From Nostoc sp. FACHB-280 (GTDB lineage: Bacteria; Cyanobacteriota; Cyanobacteriia; Cyanobacteriales; Nostocaceae), in NCBI RefSeq assembly GCF_014697615.1, contig NZ_JACJSD010000027.1, positions 29,590 to 93,589 on the forward strand: a stretch of DNA of 64,000 nucleotides. Direction: 5' to 3'. Under the pieces are notes generated by a model that saw only the letters and a program-made list of their open reading frames with translations, searched no databases and was not told the origin of the DNA. The position numbers and the translations under genes are program-made. Positions 51,666 to 61,326 of the stretch are shown here, piece after piece (positions within the stretch are counted from its first letter, which is position 1; every line of letters begins with the position of its first letter).

Positions 51666-52727
51666 TTACAAAACATGCAAGTTAATAAACAGCGTGAATA
51701 AAAATGTTAATTGTCCGGCTAAGGCAAAGAGGTAGAAAATGGCTCTTGGCTTGAAGATGGATAACATTAACCCAACGCTTTTAATGTCGATCATTGGCCC
51801 AAATACCAAAAATGCCAGCAAGGAACCGCTACTAAATGCTGATGCAAAAGATAGGGCAAAGAAGGAATCGACTGTGGAACAAATTGAGACAACTGCTGCC
51901 AAAATTAGCATCACGATGATGGAAGTAACCGGGCCAGCACCGAGGCTAAGGATTAAATCGCGGGGTGCAAAGACTTGGATAGCAGCTGCGATCGCACTAC
52001 CAATCACCATCACTCCGCCCAGTTCGCGCAATTCTTGGATACTGTTATCCATCAACAGTCGGAGTTTTGCCGCCAGTGGTTTATTGGGGCTTGCCAGTGG
52101 GTCATCTGCTGTGCCATCCATGCGGTTGGGTGTACCTGCTTTTCCACCCAAAATATATGTCCCAGATTGCAACAAGGTTGGTGCTGTTGATTCTGGAGGA
52201 AGTTGGTAACGTTTACCCCGGCCTTTGGTTTCGACTTTCGCCGGGGGATTAAACTTCATATAACGGGCGATCGCAGGTTGGACTATAGGATTCAAATCCT
52301 TTTGAAAACTAAACACAAAGCCAACAGTTGTAGCAATCAATAAGGAAAACACTACCCGTAAAACTACTATTTCTGGCTGATCTCGAAACGCCGTCCAAGT
52401 TGCCCAAATCACAATCGGGTTAATTGTTGGCGCTGCTAGTAAAAAACCAATCGCTACAGGTGTGGGTACGCCCTGAATCAACAAGCGCCGCGCTACCGGC
52501 ACATTGCCACACTCACACACCGGAAACAAAAAACCCACCATACTGCCAACTAAAGCGCCCAATAGCGGATTTTTAGGCATTTTTTCAACTAATTTGCGCT
52601 CATCAACAAAAAACAGCAGCAAACTAGAGAATAAAACCCCTAGAAGCAAAAACGGCATCGCTTCGACTAGCAGACTCAGAAATATCGTGAAACCATTGTT
52701 CAGTTGATTCATGGGTGTCGCAGTCAA
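51666..52727 (-). CDS. DUF318-family permease (PF03773)
   Basis: 353 residues with about eight membrane helices. The first conserved block is FLLLGVLFSSLLLFFV, then FLFPVCECGNVPVARRLLIQ with the CxCG motif and GFLLAAPTINPIVIWATWTA. The second half carries AVVSICSTVDSFFALSFA and FGPMIDIKSVGLMLSI. The two-half layout with a Cys/Glu/Cys motif is typical. It begins the operon with the TIGR03943 gene. Members have been linked to metal or organo-metalloid export, not proven here. Confidence 0.88.
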   Translation of the reverse strand: MTATPMNQLNNGFTIFLSLLVEAMPFLLLGVLFSSLLLFFVDERKLVEKMPKNPLLGALVGSMVGFLFPVCECGNVPVARRLLIQGVPTPVAIGFLLAAPTINPIVIWATWTAFRDQPEIVVLRVVFSLLIATTVGFVFSFQKDLNPIVQPAIARYMKFNPPAKVETKGRGKRYQLPPESTAPTLLQSGTYILGGKAGTPNRMDGTADDPLASPNKPLAAKLRLLMDNSIQELRELGGVMVIGSAIAAAIQVFAPRDLILSLGAGPVTSIIVMLILAAVVSICSTVDSFFALSFASAFSSGSLLAFLVFGPMIDIKSVGLMLSIFKPRAIFYLFALAGQLTFLFTLFINLHVL

Positions 52728-53539
52728 AAGCGTTTGAAAGTTTTGAGGTTATGTCTAGTCATTCTATCGAAATGGGAATCAAAATCATGTACAAATAATT
52801 AAACATCATTGACACAACCAGACCATCTTTAATTCGTAGTCTTGTTTAAGCGCCAACTAGCGCCCGTGAGTTTTAGTATAGCCATTTTACATGAGTGCAT
52901 TTACGGATGATTGTTCTGGTTGAGATTGTGTGATTTCCGAAATAGTTCTGAATTCTCGGTTAACGGGCATAGGATTAGGTGACGTTTAATTACCTAATGT
53001 TTATACTTACTGTAAATTAGCTGATTAGTGTGTTATCTTCCACGCATTTTCATCAAGGATTCACAGTCTTTAAACATTTGGGGATCACTCTTAGTTACTG
53101 ATATCAGTGTTTTAACCTAATTTTTTCAATTCAAGAGTGTCTGTGGTTGATTTCTACTACAAAAATCAGCAATCCGCAATACCAAAATGGAATAATTTTA
53201 GTAAACATTATGTATGGCGCTAATCATCCAAAAGACTCCAAGTATTTTCACGGTTATTACTACCTAAAATCTGGCAAATTCTTATTTTTGTTATTATTAG
53301 TTAATATTTTGATGAATTAAGTTGTTTAAATTATCCTTCTGTTAATAAAATAAGGACTTAAGTCAGTTAGCCCCAATAAAGCTAATGCGTGAGAGTCGCT
53401 AAGTTGCTGTTAATCAAGGTTTTCAATATGTTTAACTTGCGTCACATCATGATATTGATAGCTGCATACTTACTGAATAGACTTTAAAATCTCAGCTTTT
53501 TATTTATTAATTAGTTCTTAAAATCTATATATCTCAGGG
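52728..53539. other. 812-bp divergent intergenic region
   Basis: It separates the permease (minus) from the histidine kinase (plus). It is AT-rich and without recognisable gene, repeat family or strong hairpin. Two promoters are expected. Confidence 0.5.
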
Positions 53540-53545
53540 TTGCCA

Positions 53546-54904
53546 GTGTCATCAGAATTAACTGCTTTAATTTCACCACCAGTTTTATCTATTGCCAGCA
53601 ATAACTACCTCAGTTTAGAGTCAAATTTGCAAGAATTACCCATGTATGACTTTGCTGTAGATATTAGTTGTACATGCACTGAAGTAGCTAATTTTTTAGA
53701 AAAATACCCGCGATTACCAGGAGTAGTTTTATTGGAACGGGGAAAATTCTTGGGGATGATTTCTCGACGACGTATCCTAGAATTTCTTATTCGTCCTTTT
53801 GGACAAGATTTATTTGCCAAAGCCAACCTAAGCGAGCTTTATAGCTATGCACGTACAGAAATTTTGCTGCTACCAGAGACGATGACAATTTTAACAGCGA
53901 TGCAGCATACACTCAAGCGATCGCCTGAACTGTTTGGTGAACCCATTGTTGTCCAAACAGATGCAAATACTTACAAATTATTAGATATTCACGACTTAAA
54001 TTTAGCAGCTTGGCAAATTCGCGGTGTTGAAACTCAAGTACGCCACGAACGTAGTCAAGCTCAAATGATTCAAAATGATAAAATGGCACGTTTAGGGCGT
54101 TTAGTTGACGGCGTAGCCCATGAAATTTTAGATCCCGTCGGTTTTATTTGGGGCAATTTAACTTACATCTCAAAATATAGTCAAGACTTACTCAAGTTGA
54201 TAGCTGCTTACGCCGAAGATTTACCAGAAGGTTCAGCCGCTATTAATTACCTCAAAGATGAAATTGAATTTGATTTTTTAGAAGAAGATTTATCTAAAGC
54301 TTTAGCCAGCGCCCACACTGGTGCAGAAAGATTAAAAAAACTCGTCACCAGTTTACAAAATTTCTGCCATATTGATGAAATTTATCCCAAACCAGTAGAT
54401 ATTAATGCTTGTATCGATGGGATTGTTCTGCTGTTAAAAAGCCGTTTAAAAGGCGAAATTGAGATTGTCAAAAAGTATGGCAAAATCCCACCTGTTTCTT
54501 GCTTTATGGGACAACTCCACCAAGTATTAATGAATATTTTTAGTCAAGCTGTAGATGGTTTATTAGATGAAGCTGTGCGGCAACAATTTCAACAGGCTTC
54601 TTGTCCTGACAAAAATCAACCCCAAATTATCATTACTACAGCCGTCGTTTCTCAAGCACCAACCCACCCAAATGCCCCGGATTCTCGTTGGGTTTGTATT
54701 AGCATTGTTGATAATAGCCCCGGAATGTCGGAAGAAGCACAAAAACAAATTCTCGATTCGTTTTCAACGGAAAAACGGGCTGATGTAGAAACTAGTTTAG
54801 GCGTTAGTTACCGAATTATTACCGCAAGACATGGCGGTAAATTAGATTTCCGTTCCCAAGAAGGAGTGGGTTCGGAATTTAAAATACTTTTGCCCTTGGT
54901 GTGA
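53546..54904 (+). CDS. CBS-domain sensor histidine kinase
   Basis: About 452 residues from the GTG at 53546; an in-frame TTG at 53540 is also possible. Neither has a strong ribosome site. The N-terminal CBS pair covers about 25-155 (LPGVVLLERGKFLGMISRRR, then PIVVQTDANTYKLLDIHDL). A linker coiled coil is followed by the dimerisation helix with phospho-acceptor His in VAHEILDP near residue 191. The ATPase domain shows an N-box-like region around MNIFSQAVDGLL, the G1 box DNSPGMSEEA and G2 GSEFKILLP. Soluble, no membrane helix. CBS domains usually bind adenine nucleotides, so an energy or nucleotide signal is plausible. Confidence 0.85.
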   Translation: MSSELTALISPPVLSIASNNYLSLESNLQELPMYDFAVDISCTCTEVANFLEKYPRLPGVVLLERGKFLGMISRRRILEFLIRPFGQDLFAKANLSELYSYARTEILLLPETMTILTAMQHTLKRSPELFGEPIVVQTDANTYKLLDIHDLNLAAWQIRGVETQVRHERSQAQMIQNDKMARLGRLVDGVAHEILDPVGFIWGNLTYISKYSQDLLKLIAAYAEDLPEGSAAINYLKDEIEFDFLEEDLSKALASAHTGAERLKKLVTSLQNFCHIDEIYPKPVDINACIDGIVLLLKSRLKGEIEIVKKYGKIPPVSCFMGQLHQVLMNIFSQAVDGLLDEAVRQQFQQASCPDKNQPQIIITTAVVSQAPTHPNAPDSRWVCISIVDNSPGMSEEAQKQILDSFSTEKRADVETSLGVSYRIITARHGGKLDFRSQEGVGSEFKILLPLV

Positions 54905-54932
54905 TTGTGGTGAAGTTCATCGACTGAGGGCA

Positions 54933-54985
54933 AGGGAGACAAGGGGGACAAGGTGGACAAGGCAGACAAGGGAGATAGCGTTATT
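54933..54985. repeat. GACAAGG repeat block
   Basis: GGGAGACAAGGGGGACAAGG, GTGGACAAGGCAGACAAGG and GGGAGATAG, just past the histidine-kinase stop and before the 3' end of the convergent caspase gene. Same family as the block at 29072. Confidence 0.7.
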
Positions 54986-55018
54986 TTACTTTATAAATTT
55001 TTCCTGCCTCCTGCCTTC

Positions 55019-56398
55019 TTAAATATGTTGATAAAACTGTAATCTGCCGAAACCTAAAAATTGGCTGTGAGGTTTTTCTCCGATGGGCGATGCAGTCACA
55101 CCGAAGAGATAAACACCACCTCTTTGGGGATTTTGTCGGGCTTTTAAACCAAGGGTAATTTTTGTTCCAGGTGAAACTGGCGGATCAAAAGTAAAAGAGA
55201 TTGTTTGGGTTTTGCGATCGCTGCTAATATCTTTTAGTTGCAATTTTTCACCTTTTTGAGAACGTCCCCCTTTAACGGCGACAGTTTCTTTCAAATCAAA
55301 GCGGATATATTCTGCACCTTCTCGCTGGTTAATTGTAATTTGTTGGAGGTTAGTTCCCGCACCATCTGGCAAGTTAATTGTAAAGTAATAAGTTGCGCCT
55401 AAAGCTTTGGCTTGATTATCATTTGTTGTGACTTCTACTAAACTCGGCTGTTGAGCAAAATATGTTGTTTTGGGTGAAGTCAATGGCTGTGGAGTCGGCG
55501 GAGTGGTGATGATTTCTTGATTGCGTGGTGATTGAGGTGTTGTAACAGAAGATGTCATATTATTTCTGTTACTATCATTTGCAGTGTTAAAAGCAAAAGA
55601 ACCTATTAAAGAAGAAGATTCCCAAGGTGTTTGTTTGCCATTAGTTGTATTGAGAACATCAGCCCGGACTTGTTTAAACATTTGCTCCACATCTAAATTC
55701 GGAGCTTTCATATTGCGTAACAAAGCTGTAGTATAAGGGCTATTACGTCCATCGCCATCAAAAGCAACTGTCCCTGGTGCAGTAGAATAGGCAATGAGTG
55801 TGCCTTTAACAGCTTGCGTCGGTGCGGCTAACCCACGTTGGAGCGATCGCCATTGCCGCGCGAATGGATTATTCCGACAGGCATCTAAAATAATAAAATT
55901 AACATCGTTATTTGCATCTTCCATCACATTCAGAACTTTACCCATCGCCATCGCTTCATAACGCACATCTTGTTCTCGTTCTAGTCGCGCATTGACAGGT
56001 ATTAAATAATTTTCTCCCTCTACTTGCACTCCATGTCCAGCAAAGTAAAATAATCCTACTCCGCCTTGACGCAGTTGGCGATTAAATTTTTCAATGGCTT
56101 CTTCCATCTGTCTTAAATCTGCATCTTTGAGGAGAGTGACATCAAAGCCCAATTGACGTAGAGAATTAGCAATATCTGTCGCATCGTTGACAGGATTAAC
56201 TAACGTATCGGCTGATTTGTAATTAGAATTGCCAATAATGAGTGCTGTACGATGTTGGCGTTGTACAAGGATAGAATTTTGGGCGATCGCCTGATTTATC
56301 CCTATCCTTGGATGAGCTAAACTAAACGTTAATGGCAATACTAATGCCGCAGTTCCTAACAATAGTTGCCATTTATGCCACAACATTTTGTTACTCAA
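55019..56398 (-). CDS. Caspase-family (orthocaspase-like) protein fused to a DUF2808 domain
   Basis: 459 residues. A signal-peptide-like N-terminus (LLLGTAALVLPLTFSLAHP) is followed by a C14-type domain from about 45 to 270. RTALIIGNSNYKSADTLVNP opens it; the catalytic His is in FYFAGHGVQVEGE (about 119) and the Cys in ILDACRNNPFARQW (about 171). After a Thr/Pro/Ser linker, the C-terminal part (about 335-455) reads NLPDGAGTNLQQITINQREG, then YIRFDL, TFDPPVSPGT, and RGGVYLFGVTASPIGE. This is the pattern of the exported cyanobacterial DUF2808 family. With both catalytic residues present, an exported Arg/Lys-specific peptidase is likely. It is not HetF, which is much longer. Confidence 0.82.
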   Translation of the reverse strand: MSNKMLWHKWQLLLGTAALVLPLTFSLAHPRIGINQAIAQNSILVQRQHRTALIIGNSNYKSADTLVNPVNDATDIANSLRQLGFDVTLLKDADLRQMEEAIEKFNRQLRQGGVGLFYFAGHGVQVEGENYLIPVNARLEREQDVRYEAMAMGKVLNVMEDANNDVNFIILDACRNNPFARQWRSLQRGLAAPTQAVKGTLIAYSTAPGTVAFDGDGRNSPYTTALLRNMKAPNLDVEQMFKQVRADVLNTTNGKQTPWESSSLIGSFAFNTANDSNRNNMTSSVTTPQSPRNQEIITTPPTPQPLTSPKTTYFAQQPSLVEVTTNDNQAKALGATYYFTINLPDGAGTNLQQITINQREGAEYIRFDLKETVAVKGGRSQKGEKLQLKDISSDRKTQTISFTFDPPVSPGTKITLGLKARQNPQRGGVYLFGVTASPIGEKPHSQFLGFGRLQFYQHI

Positions 56399-56492
56399 TA
56401 TTTTTATCTAAATTTAAATTAAATTATTTGTAATAATTTTAATTCAACTTAAGTAATCAGTTGACTAACATTTAATTAAATTTACAAGTACC

Positions 56493-56550
56493 TAGCCCTG
56501 ACGAATGGAACTCGCGGCTATAAAAACTCAGTCCGCCTGCGCGGACTAAC
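56493..56550. repeat. 58-bp two-hairpin repeat, copy 2
   Basis: Same layout as 49132-49189: TAGCCCTGACGAATGG with GGAACTCGCGGCTA, then AGTCCGCCTGCGCGGACT. Of the five differences, the A to G change falls in the loop of the second hairpin, and the stems are preserved. It lies in the 292-bp gap between GH57 and the caspase start. Confidence 0.8.
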
Positions 56551-56690
56551 ATAAAATCAAGGGTTTTGTCTGTATAGCCGTGACTTACTCAATATTCCTC
56601 TACAACTCTCATACCTCTGTGTTCTCTGCGCCTCTGCGGTACCCTGCGGGAAGCCGCTTGCGCGTCTATGATATTTCAGCACTTGTGCAT

Positions 56691-58184
56691 TTAAAAATTT
56701 GCTTGTAATAAAGCTTCTCCCCGTTGATAAATTGCTTTAGCATAATCTGTCCAAGTGCCTTGTCCCCAATAGCGAAAACAGCTAGTTTGCAGCAATAAAT
56801 TATAGAGTAATGTTTGACGGTATTGGGATTGTTCAGTCATCTCTCCCGCCTCATTATTTACTAATAACTTATCTATCTTTTCATGAAATAAACTGCTGAG
56901 TTGATTCATCGGAGACAATACATTTTCATATCCTTTTACCCAACTAATATGATTTGTCCAAGAAGCACCATCAACATGAAAGTTAGGGTTGCTTTGCTTT
57001 AATTCTTGAATAGCATTTTCTACAGCTTCAGGTTGACAATTATCAGGTGCAACGCGTTGCCAAATTAGATACTGTCCTACTGGCTGACAAGTTGGATAAT
57101 CTTCAGGATTGCAACCTGCGGCTGTAATTAACTCTAAATATTCTGTACCGCACACTCCGACAACGCCAGATTTACCACCTCCATGATTAACCATATCCCA
57201 CCAAGCTTGTTTGAAAGCACTGGGAAATTCATTCATCATCACGCCGCCATTTTCCCCATCACCAATTTGACTAACTATCGGTGGTAATAATACATTACCT
57301 ATTTGTTGTTTAGATAGTGTTTTAGCTTCATAATATGGCTGCATTTGAGCAACTAATTTTGTATCAGAGCCTTGAGTTTTAATTAAGGCTGTAATACTAA
57401 TTGTTTCGCCTTGAGAATTACGCGCTATTAAACGGTGTGGTAAGTGTTTATATCTGAGAGGTTCACCGTTGATTGTTTCTACAGAATGTTCTTGAACTAA
57501 TAACCAACGATAGCCACATTCTTTCAGAGATTTAACAAATTCAAATAACGTATCAGGGTGATTTGGTAAGTGCATTTCTGGCGGTGAAAATCCTTTGACT
57601 CTTGCCAATGCTTCCCAGCCAAAAATAGCAGCAAAATGTTGTTGCCAAGCTAAAATATGCAATTTAATATCGGGTATTGGTGTGGAAGGAACAACAGCGT
57701 GACTCCACATTGTTCCTAACCATTCGACATAAGGTTGATATTTGGAATCGCAAGTAATTTTTTTGAGGTTGTCGAGGATGTCGTTGCGTCCCATCTGACG
57801 TAATCCCCACAACAAATTGCCAGAGTAATCTAACATGACGCGGGGATTGCAACCTTGACTCACAAGTTCAGGAATGAAATCACCCATCCGGCTATAGCAA
57901 TAAGCAAAAGGCCCGGCGTTGTGGTTGTCGCCTTCGTGGGGATGTTCAAACATATATTGCAGATTGCTGATCAGTCCGCCGTTGTATCCTGCGGGGATAG
58001 TCGGCTGGTGCATGTGTAAAGCGATCGCAAATACCGCATTTACATCCTCTAACTTTATATTGGTCGAGGGTAAAAAAACAGGTTCGTTGTGGTTCACAAC
58101 CGCAAGAACTTCTTTCTCCCAACCAGAAATATTTGGTAAGCCGTCAACGATTTCTGGCGGGAGAGTCGTAGGAAAAGAAATCAT
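56691..58184 (-). CDS. Glycoside hydrolase family 57 enzyme
   Basis: 497 residues. GH57 motifs in order: HMHQP near residue 57, the GNLLW region near 115, GFSPPEMHLP near 195-204 with the catalytic Glu nucleophile, and HGGGKSGVVG further on. The family includes amylopullulanases, 4-alpha-glucanotransferases and branching enzymes. The exact activity cannot be fixed by eye, but a role in glycogen or alpha-glucan turnover is likely. No signal peptide, so cytoplasmic. Monocistronic; the next gene upstream (SDR) starts its own frame 77 bp away. Confidence 0.87.
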   Translation of the reverse strand: MISFPTTLPPEIVDGLPNISGWEKEVLAVVNHNEPVFLPSTNIKLEDVNAVFAIALHMHQPTIPAGYNGGLISNLQYMFEHPHEGDNHNAGPFAYCYSRMGDFIPELVSQGCNPRVMLDYSGNLLWGLRQMGRNDILDNLKKITCDSKYQPYVEWLGTMWSHAVVPSTPIPDIKLHILAWQQHFAAIFGWEALARVKGFSPPEMHLPNHPDTLFEFVKSLKECGYRWLLVQEHSVETINGEPLRYKHLPHRLIARNSQGETISITALIKTQGSDTKLVAQMQPYYEAKTLSKQQIGNVLLPPIVSQIGDGENGGVMMNEFPSAFKQAWWDMVNHGGGKSGVVGVCGTEYLELITAAGCNPEDYPTCQPVGQYLIWQRVAPDNCQPEAVENAIQELKQSNPNFHVDGASWTNHISWVKGYENVLSPMNQLSSLFHEKIDKLLVNNEAGEMTEQSQYRQTLLYNLLLQTSCFRYWGQGTWTDYAKAIYQRGEALLQANF

Positions 58185-58261
58185 AAGTGTGAGGAATAAA
58201 ACTTTTCATCCCTCATACTGTATCTTTATTGTTGCAGTAGGCGATCGCGTCCCAGAATCTT

Positions 58262-59143
58262 TTAAGACTTACGTGCAGATACGAATGGAGTCACGTTTCT
58301 ATTTAACAGAACATCGCAAAAACGATTGATCCGGCTGAATAAACTGGGTTTTTCAACAATTTGCTGCTTTCTTGGTGCTGGTGGCGCGGCGATTTTCAAA
58401 ATTAACTCTAACAACCAAGGGGCAAGGCGTTGACACCACACAGCTAAGTGACTTTGCCATCCTACTAAAATTTCTGGTGCATCATTCTGCAATCCGACTA
58501 TCAATGCTTGCGCTACTTGTTGGGGTGTCATGGGAACTACCCAACGGAATAGTTGCAAGTCACGCACCATATCTGTGTCGGTGAGAGAAGGTAATAAGGC
58601 TTTGACTTGAATATTGTACTCGGCTAATTCTTGACGCAAGGCTTGGGTAAATCCTAAGATGGCAAACTTTGTAGCTGAATATGTTGCCATTGTTGGTGCA
58701 GCGACTTTCCCCATTAAACTAGAGACATTGACAATTGTCCCCTGTTTTTGGCTCGCCATCCGTCGGGCAATCAAACTGGTGAGGGTGTACATTCCCAACA
58801 AATTTACCGACAGTTCTTCTTGGAGTTGGGGAAGTTTGGAACGCAAGAATGAGGTTTGATAAGCAACACCAGCACAATTCACCAGTAGATGAATCGGGCC
58901 ATGATTGCGCCACAATTGAGCTACAGCAATATTTACTTCTGTGGCGCGAGTTAAATCTAGCGGAATGATGACGGCTTCTGTTCCCATCGCCGTAATTTCT
59001 TGGGCGACTTCAGTTAATTTTTGGCGATCGCGTGCTACTAAAATTAATTTTTTCATCCCTTGTTGTGCTAGAGCAAGGGCGATCGCTTTACCAATACCGC
59101 GAGAAGCCCCTGTAATTAGAGCAACATTACCTTGAATCTTCAT
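58262..59143 (-). CDS. Short-chain dehydrogenase/reductase
   Basis: 293 residues from the ATG at 59143 (MKIQGNVALITGASRGIG), where the fold begins; the frame is open upstream to 59203. Classical SDR signatures: TGASRGIGKAIA, NCAGVA, the catalytic Ser in NVSSLMGKV and YSATK. The C-terminal tail of about 60 residues with APWLLELILKIAAPPAPRKQ may contact the membrane. NAD(P)-dependent; substrate unknown. Similar SDRs act on lipids or ketoacyl groups. Confidence 0.9.
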   Translation of the reverse strand: MKIQGNVALITGASRGIGKAIALALAQQGMKKLILVARDRQKLTEVAQEITAMGTEAVIIPLDLTRATEVNIAVAQLWRNHGPIHLLVNCAGVAYQTSFLRSKLPQLQEELSVNLLGMYTLTSLIARRMASQKQGTIVNVSSLMGKVAAPTMATYSATKFAILGFTQALRQELAEYNIQVKALLPSLTDTDMVRDLQLFRWVVPMTPQQVAQALIVGLQNDAPEILVGWQSHLAVWCQRLAPWLLELILKIAAPPAPRKQQIVEKPSLFSRINRFCDVLLNRNVTPFVSARKS

Positions 59144-60007
59144 CGGTTTATATCTCCAGAATTTAAGTCTTAACCCGCGTTTTGTGTTTGTAGATAGACG
59201 CAATTACGGTTACTCATTTTCCGCAGGTAAGACAAATCATCTATCCTTGTTGACTTCAGAAGAAAACTCAGCTATTTGCAATGGAGATTTTTGGTATCTG
59301 CATTGTAGAAATCCTCTGATTTGAAAGTGCTGAGTAAAAATCCTAGTACCTATCTTTCTTTTTCCTTTTTCCTTTTAACTTTTGCCTTGTTGTACTAATC
59401 CCTTTTCTCTGCAAGGCTTCGGAACTTCATCAATACTTCCAGCAATTGGCTGAATGGATATGGCTCATAATTTTTACCTCTTCTTAGATTCAGAGCATTG
59501 ATCAGCAGCGTTGCTAAACACACGTTAACAACAAAATCAAGTAGTAGCAATATTTTTTAATAAGAATTTCTTAACACTTTGTAACCAAGATGATATATAT
59601 ATCAAATATTTCGGGAAATAAGTTTTTATGAACCATACTAGATCAATATCATCATTTCTTGACAATTAGTGATAAAGTCCCTAAAGTCAAGAAAATATCT
59701 CACCAATTGTTAGCAAGATAGAGGAAGCTGATACGGGTAGATAGACATAATAAAGACGCAAAAAAGTCATATACTATAAAATATGAGATAAGCTCAAAAG
59801 TCTCTTGCTATAAGTATTTGATGAGTAGTTTTATCTTAATCTGGCTGGCACTGGCTATAAAAATATTATCTCTGCCTCATAGAATAAAACAGGGATCAAT
59901 GATTTCCTAAAAGGGATCTTTCAATTAATAAATAATTTGATAAAGCTGTGTATATTTACTGAATTTAGTTCAGAAAAAGCCGATAACCAATAGCAACCCA
60001 CGATGAA
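59144..60007. other. 864-bp intergenic region
   Basis: Between the SDR start and the 3' end of the HhH gene, both minus-strand. It is AT-rich, with a TATATATATC stretch near 59594. I see no gene, tandem repeat or strong hairpin; it should contain the SDR promoter. Confidence 0.45.
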
Positions 60008-60541
60008 TTAAAACCGCAGAAAATACATTAATTGGGCGATCGCTTCGGCAGATAACTGCAATCTTTGTTGAAAATCAGCGATATTACGATATTGTCCATA
60101 AGCTTGGCGATTTTCCACTACTGCTTGAGCCAGGGACAAATCAATCAATGGCGTTTGCGCTAACATCTCGACTGTAGCGGTGTTGGGATTCACCAAATGA
60201 GTTGAATGAACCAGAGACTCATTGTCGTAATAAACAAAATGCAGCAGTGGTTCTAATGGCTTGAGACGCTGCACAGGTAAACTCAAAGCGGCGGCAACAT
60301 CTTCTATACAGTAAAATTTAACCCCAGAACGAGAAAGTTCGACAAGCGATCGCGCCTGGTGAATCGACAAACCCGGTAAACGCAACCAATCATCCACCGT
60401 TGCTTGATTCACATCAATCCGAATACCCAATTGCGCCGCTATTTGAATTTCTTCACCAGATTGCAACCGATAGTAAGGATCATTCAGCAATTTGGCGCGG
60501 AGTTTTTGTAACTTAAAGTTTAGAGGTAGCCAGTTGTGCAT
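60008..60541 (-). CDS. ComEA-like helix-hairpin-helix protein
   Basis: 177 residues with two HhH-type segments: RIDVNQATVDDWLRLPGLSI (about 42-61), and LVNPNTATVEMLAQTPLIDL then AQAVVENRQAYGQYRNIADF. These are the same motifs ComEA uses to hold DNA non-specifically. There is no signal peptide or membrane anchor, so unlike secreted ComEA this protein is predicted cytoplasmic. A role in DNA binding is likely; pathway unknown. Confidence 0.82.
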   Translation of the reverse strand: MHNWLPLNFKLQKLRAKLLNDPYYRLQSGEEIQIAAQLGIRIDVNQATVDDWLRLPGLSIHQARSLVELSRSGVKFYCIEDVAAALSLPVQRLKPLEPLLHFVYYDNESLVHSTHLVNPNTATVEMLAQTPLIDLSLAQAVVENRQAYGQYRNIADFQQRLQLSAEAIAQLMYFLRF

Positions 60542-60555
60542 TATCTTTGCTTGTA

Positions 60556-60592
60556 TGGCAGGTGACAGGTGACAGGTGACAGGTTACAGTGC
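60556..60592. repeat. Heptanucleotide CAGGTGA repeat
   Basis: Four to five tandem 7-bp units (CAGGTGA, last one CAGGTTA) in the short gap between the HhH gene start and the TM2 gene end. STRR-type. Confidence 0.85.
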
Positions 60593-60596
60593 TATA

Positions 60597-60971
60597 TCAA
60601 GAAATTTGGTCTAGTAGCTGGCGGCGTTTTTGCTCAAATTCATATTCTGAAATCAGACCATCTTGACGCAGCGCATCGAGTTCGCGCAAAGCATTCGCCA
60701 CCGTTTCTACCTGATTACTGGCTGATTGCGAAAACTTAACAGCCGACTTACCCTGATTAAAATTCCGGTCAAAAGCTTCCTCATCTAAGGCTAAATACCA
60801 CACACCTTCAATTGCACTAGCCACCTTGGGGATTGGTGTCCAAGAAAGCAGCACATATAAAATACCCCACAACGGCTGACCTAAATAGAACTTGTGTAAT
60901 CCTGAGACGGTGAGCGTACCAGAAAAAGCGAGAATAGCAGCGATACTGCGGCTTTTGCGTTTTACTAACAT
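60597..60971 (-). CDS. TM2/SHOCT-domain membrane protein
   Basis: 124 residues. The TM2 part covers about 8-60: IAAILAFSGTLTVSGLHKFY then LGQPLWGILYVLLSWTPIP, two membrane helices with the HKFYLG motif. The C-terminal 30 residues are SHOCT-like (ALRELDALRQDGLISEYEFE, QKRRQLL). Function unknown; such proteins often regulate membrane processes. It lies 55 bp upstream of the HhH gene on the same strand and may be co-transcribed with it. Confidence 0.88.
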   Translation of the reverse strand: MLVKRKSRSIAAILAFSGTLTVSGLHKFYLGQPLWGILYVLLSWTPIPKVASAIEGVWYLALDEEAFDRNFNQGKSAVKFSQSASNQVETVANALRELDALRQDGLISEYEFEQKRRQLLDQIS

Positions 60972-61128
60972 ATTTATTATAAAGTTACCACTATCACAGT
61001 TAGGTCAATTAAACAGCGATCGTAGCAAAATACCTACATAAATTCAGTATCATATCGTCTTTAGAGATAGCCAAAATCCAGCCCTATCCTGATGCTATAT
61101 TAAAATATTTCCAGCCAAGTCGGGCTGT

Positions 61129-61326
61129 ATGGGTGTTGAGGGTGAAAGTAAAGGCGATCGTGAAGCTGTATTTCAGCCAGAATTTTTAGAAGACTTGGAA
61201 TACTGGGTTGATAAAGACCGGAAAACGGCACTGCGGATACTTAAAATAGTAAAGGAAAGGTTAAGAGATCCTTTTGAAGGTATTGGCAAACCTGAACCAG
61301 CATCCTTTACAGAATCGCTTCAATAG
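61129..61326 (+). pseudogene. Truncated YoeB-family toxin relic
   Basis: The frame reads REAVFQPEFLEDLEYWVDKD, then RKTALRILKIVKERLRDPFE and GIGKPEP, the N-terminal two thirds of a cyanobacterial Txe/YoeB toxin. After about 61296 it diverges into ASFTESLQ and stops, exactly where the convergent dynamin gene ends (61307). The catalytic C-terminus (HRLVY and HxY) is missing, and no antitoxin is visible upstream. It is most simply the stump left by a recombination or deletion next to the dynamin gene. Confidence 0.75.

Noticed and set aside
52283..52303. tRNA T-loop-like string GGATTCAAATCC
   Set aside because: It lies inside the permease coding sequence, and no acceptor or anticodon arms surround it.
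55019..56398. HetF, because it is a caspase-fold protein in a heterocystous cyanobacterium
   Set aside because: HetF is much longer and differently built; this protein has a signal peptide and a DUF2808 tail.
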